Below are positions 41,318 to 43,006 of a stretch of DNA of 43,006 bases, in pieces. The notes below the pieces were generated by a model that saw only the letters and a program-made list of their open reading frames with translations, was not told the DNA's origin and did not search any database. The stretch's first letter is position 1; every line of letters starts with the position of its first letter. This DNA comes from DASXRA01 sp036506155 (lineage in GTDB: Bacteria; Actinomycetota; Actinomycetes; Mycobacteriales; Jatrophihabitantaceae): positions 1-43,006 of the forward strand of contig DASXSF010000045.1 of the NCBI GenBank assembly GCA_036506155.1, given 5' to 3'. A program made the translations under genes and the position numbers.

Positions 41318-43006
41318 TACGCAGCCACGAGGCCGGCACGCTGCGGCGCGAGCACGCCGGCCTGACGGTCACGCTCGCCGGCTGGGTGGCCCGGAGGCGT
41401 GACCACGGCGGTGTGGCGTTCATCGACATGCGCGACGCGTCCGGCGTCGTGCAGGTCGTGGTGCGCGAAGACGAGTTGGCTCACGACCTGCGCAACGAGT
41501 GGTGCGTGGCGGTCACCGGGGAGGTTCGCGCGCGGCCGGCGGACAAGGTGAACCCGAACATGGCAACCGGCGAGGTCGAGGTCGCCGCGTCCCGCCTGGA
41601 CGTGCTCAGCGAGTCCGCGCCGCTGCCGTTCCAGATCGACGAGCACGTCGAGGTCGGGGAGGAGGCGCGGCTGAAGTACCGCTACCTCGACCTGCGCCGT
41701 CCCGCGCCGGCAGCGGCGATCCGAATGCGCAGCGAGGTCAACCGCGCGGCGCGCGACGTGCTCTCCGCGAACGACTTCGTCGAGATCGAGACGCCGACGC
41801 TGACCCGTTCGACACCCGAGGGCGCGCGGGACTTCCTGGTCCCGGCGCGGCTGCGGCCCGGGTCGTGGTATGCGCTGCCGCAGTCACCGCAGCTGTTCAA
41901 GCAACTGCTCATGGTGGCGGGCATGGAGCGCTATTTCCAGATCGCGCGCTGCTACCGCGACGAGGACTTCCGCGCCGACCGGCAGCCGGAGTTCACGCAG
42001 CTCGACATCGAGATGAGCTTCGTCGACCAGGACGACGTGATCGCGCTGTCCGAGCAGGTGCTCGTCGCGCTGTGGCGGCTGGTCGGCCACGACGTCAAGA
42101 CGCCGATCCCGCGCATGACGTACGCCGATGCCATGTCGCGCTACGGCACGGACAAGCCGGACCTGCGTTTCGGCGTCGAGCTCGTGGACTGTACGCAGTT
42201 CTTCGCGGACACCCCGTTCCGCGTCTTCCAGGCGCCTTACGTCGGTGCGGTGGTGATGCCCCGTGGCGCGTCCCAGCCGCGGCGCCAGCTCGACGGGTGG
42301 CAGGACTTCGCCAAGCAGCGAGGGCACCGCGGTCTCGCGTACGTGCTCGTCGGCGATGACGGCGAGCTGAGCGGGCCGGTGGCGAAGAACCTCTCGGATG
42401 CCGAGCGTGCGGGCCTTGCCGAGCACGCTGGCGCGCAGCCGGGCGACTGTGTGTTCTTCGCGGCCGGGCCGGCGTCGTCCGCGCGGGCGCTGCTCGGCGC
42501 CACGCGCCTGGAGATCGGGCGGCGGCTCGACCTGATCGACGAGACGGCGTGGTCGTTCGTATGGATCGTCGACGCGCCGCTTTTCGAGTTGGTGTCCGAG
42601 ACCGACGACGTCGCCGTGGGATCCGGCGCGTGGACGGCGGTGCACCATGCGTTCACGTCGCCGAAGCCGGAGTCGATGGACACCTTCGACACGGATCCGG
42701 GCTCGGCGCTCGCCTACGCCTACGACATCGTCTGCAACGGCAACGAGATCGGCGGCGGGTCGATCCGTATCCACCGCCGTGACGTCCAGGAGCGGGTGTT
42801 CGCCGTGATGGGGCTGTCCAAGGAGCAGGCGGAGGAGAAGTTCGGCTTCCTGCTGGACGCGTTCTCCTACGGCGCCCCGCCGCACGGCGGCATCGCGCTG
42901 GGCTGGGACCGCATCACGTGGCTGTTGTCGGAATGCGAGACGATGCGCGACGTCTTCGCCTTCCCCAAAAATCAGAAGGGCGTTGACGGAATGACCGGCG
43001 CACCCA
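41314..43006 (+). CDS. aspS: Aspartyl-tRNA synthetase (3'-truncated by window)
   Basis: Class IIb synthetase, open to the last base, with 564 residues visible of about 590-600. The N-terminal OB-fold anticodon domain reads LAGWVARRRDHGGVAFIDMR. Motif 1 follows in LKYRYLDLRRPAPAAAIRMR. Motif 2 is ARCYRDEDFRADRQPEFTQL, the GAD insertion lies near 290-410, and motif 3 is GGIALGWDRITWLL. His31 is the residue linked to relaxed tRNA specificity in Pseudomonas AspRS, so this enzyme probably also charges tRNA-Asn for a GatCAB pathway (inference). The GTG start overlaps the hisS TGA by 4 bp. Confidence 0.95.
   Translation, partial: MIRSHEAGTLRREHAGLTVTLAGWVARRRDHGGVAFIDMRDASGVVQVVVREDELAHDLRNEWCVAVTGEVRARPADKVNPNMATGEVEVAASRLDVLSESAPLPFQIDEHVEVGEEARLKYRYLDLRRPAPAAAIRMRSEVNRAARDVLSANDFVEIETPTLTRSTPEGARDFLVPARLRPGSWYALPQSPQLFKQLLMVAGMERYFQIARCYRDEDFRADRQPEFTQLDIEMSFVDQDDVIALSEQVLVALWRLVGHDVKTPIPRMTYADAMSRYGTDKPDLRFGVELVDCTQFFADTPFRVFQAPYVGAVVMPRGASQPRRQLDGWQDFAKQRGHRGLAYVLVGDDGELSGPVAKNLSDAERAGLAEHAGAQPGDCVFFAAGPASSARALLGATRLEIGRRLDLIDETAWSFVWIVDAPLFELVSETDDVAVGSGAWTAVHHAFTSPKPESMDTFDTDPGSALAYAYDIVCNGNEIGGGSIRIHRRDVQERVFAVMGLSKEQAEEKFGFLLDAFSYGAPPHGGIALGWDRITWLLSECETMRDVFAFPKNQKGVDGMTGAP

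Noticed and set aside
41884..42885. 333-codon minus-strand frame inside aspS
   Set aside because: Antisense to AspRS motifs 2 and 3, and no family similarity.

Overview
The window is high-GC, densely packed chromosome from an actinomycete. GTG starts are frequent, many genes overlap by 4 bp (GTGA/ATGA), and many short TANNNT -10 boxes sit 6-8 nt before a start codon (leaderless transcription). Gene order from pgsA to aspS follows the Mycobacterium tuberculosis block pgsA-acyltransferase-pimA / pdxS-pdxT-yebC / ruvCAB / yajC-secD-secF-apt-relA / PPIase / MBL hydrolase / hisS / aspS. The gene content and differences from mycobacteria suggest a non-mycobacterial actinomycete (Frankia/Jatrophihabitans-like is my guess). 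No tRNA, rRNA, IS element, prophage or CRISPR array was recognised.

Region 1 (1-9.0 kb) is a split tryptophan locus. It holds trpE (5' end outside the window), a Trp-operon membrane protein and trpC. A three-gene block (ECF sigma factor with SnoaL-like tail, dihydrofolate-reductase-like protein, DHA2 exporter) and a HTH gene follow, and then trpB-trpA. In front of trpB is a very short leaderless ORF with two Trp codons and overlapping hairpins, a candidate attenuator. Region 2 (9.1-13.5 kb) holds lgt, a VIT1/CCC1-type transporter, and an acyl-CoA dehydrogenase/TetR/SDR module with an 18-bp palindromic operator. Region 3 (13.5-19.6 kb) holds ffh, a MetE-like methyltransferase, a decayed HerA-like (DUF853) ATPase pseudogene and a divergent EF-G paralogue.

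Region 4 (19.7-24.1 kb) makes phosphatidylinositol mannosides (pgsA, acyltransferase, pimA), followed by a LemA-like protein and a DUF3048 protein. Region 5 (24.2-29.9 kb) holds the PLP synthase genes pdxS/pdxT around a DUF2277 gene, then yebC, a site-2 protease on the opposite strand, and ruvC-ruvA-ruvB. Region 6 (30-36.8 kb) is yajC-secD-secF-apt-relA, closed by a perfect 22-bp hairpin. Region 7 (36.8-43 kb) holds an FKBP isomerase with a cyclophilin-type membrane anchor, a Ser/Thr protein kinase, an MBL hydrolase, hisS and aspS (3' end outside the window).

Most of the window is conserved housekeeping, and I do not see a new defence or mobile system. The signals most worth a second look are the trpB leader, a dispersed gene-boundary repeat that supplies stop codons, the domain-swapped PPIase, the DUF853 pseudogene with intact expression signals, and the TetR operator module.
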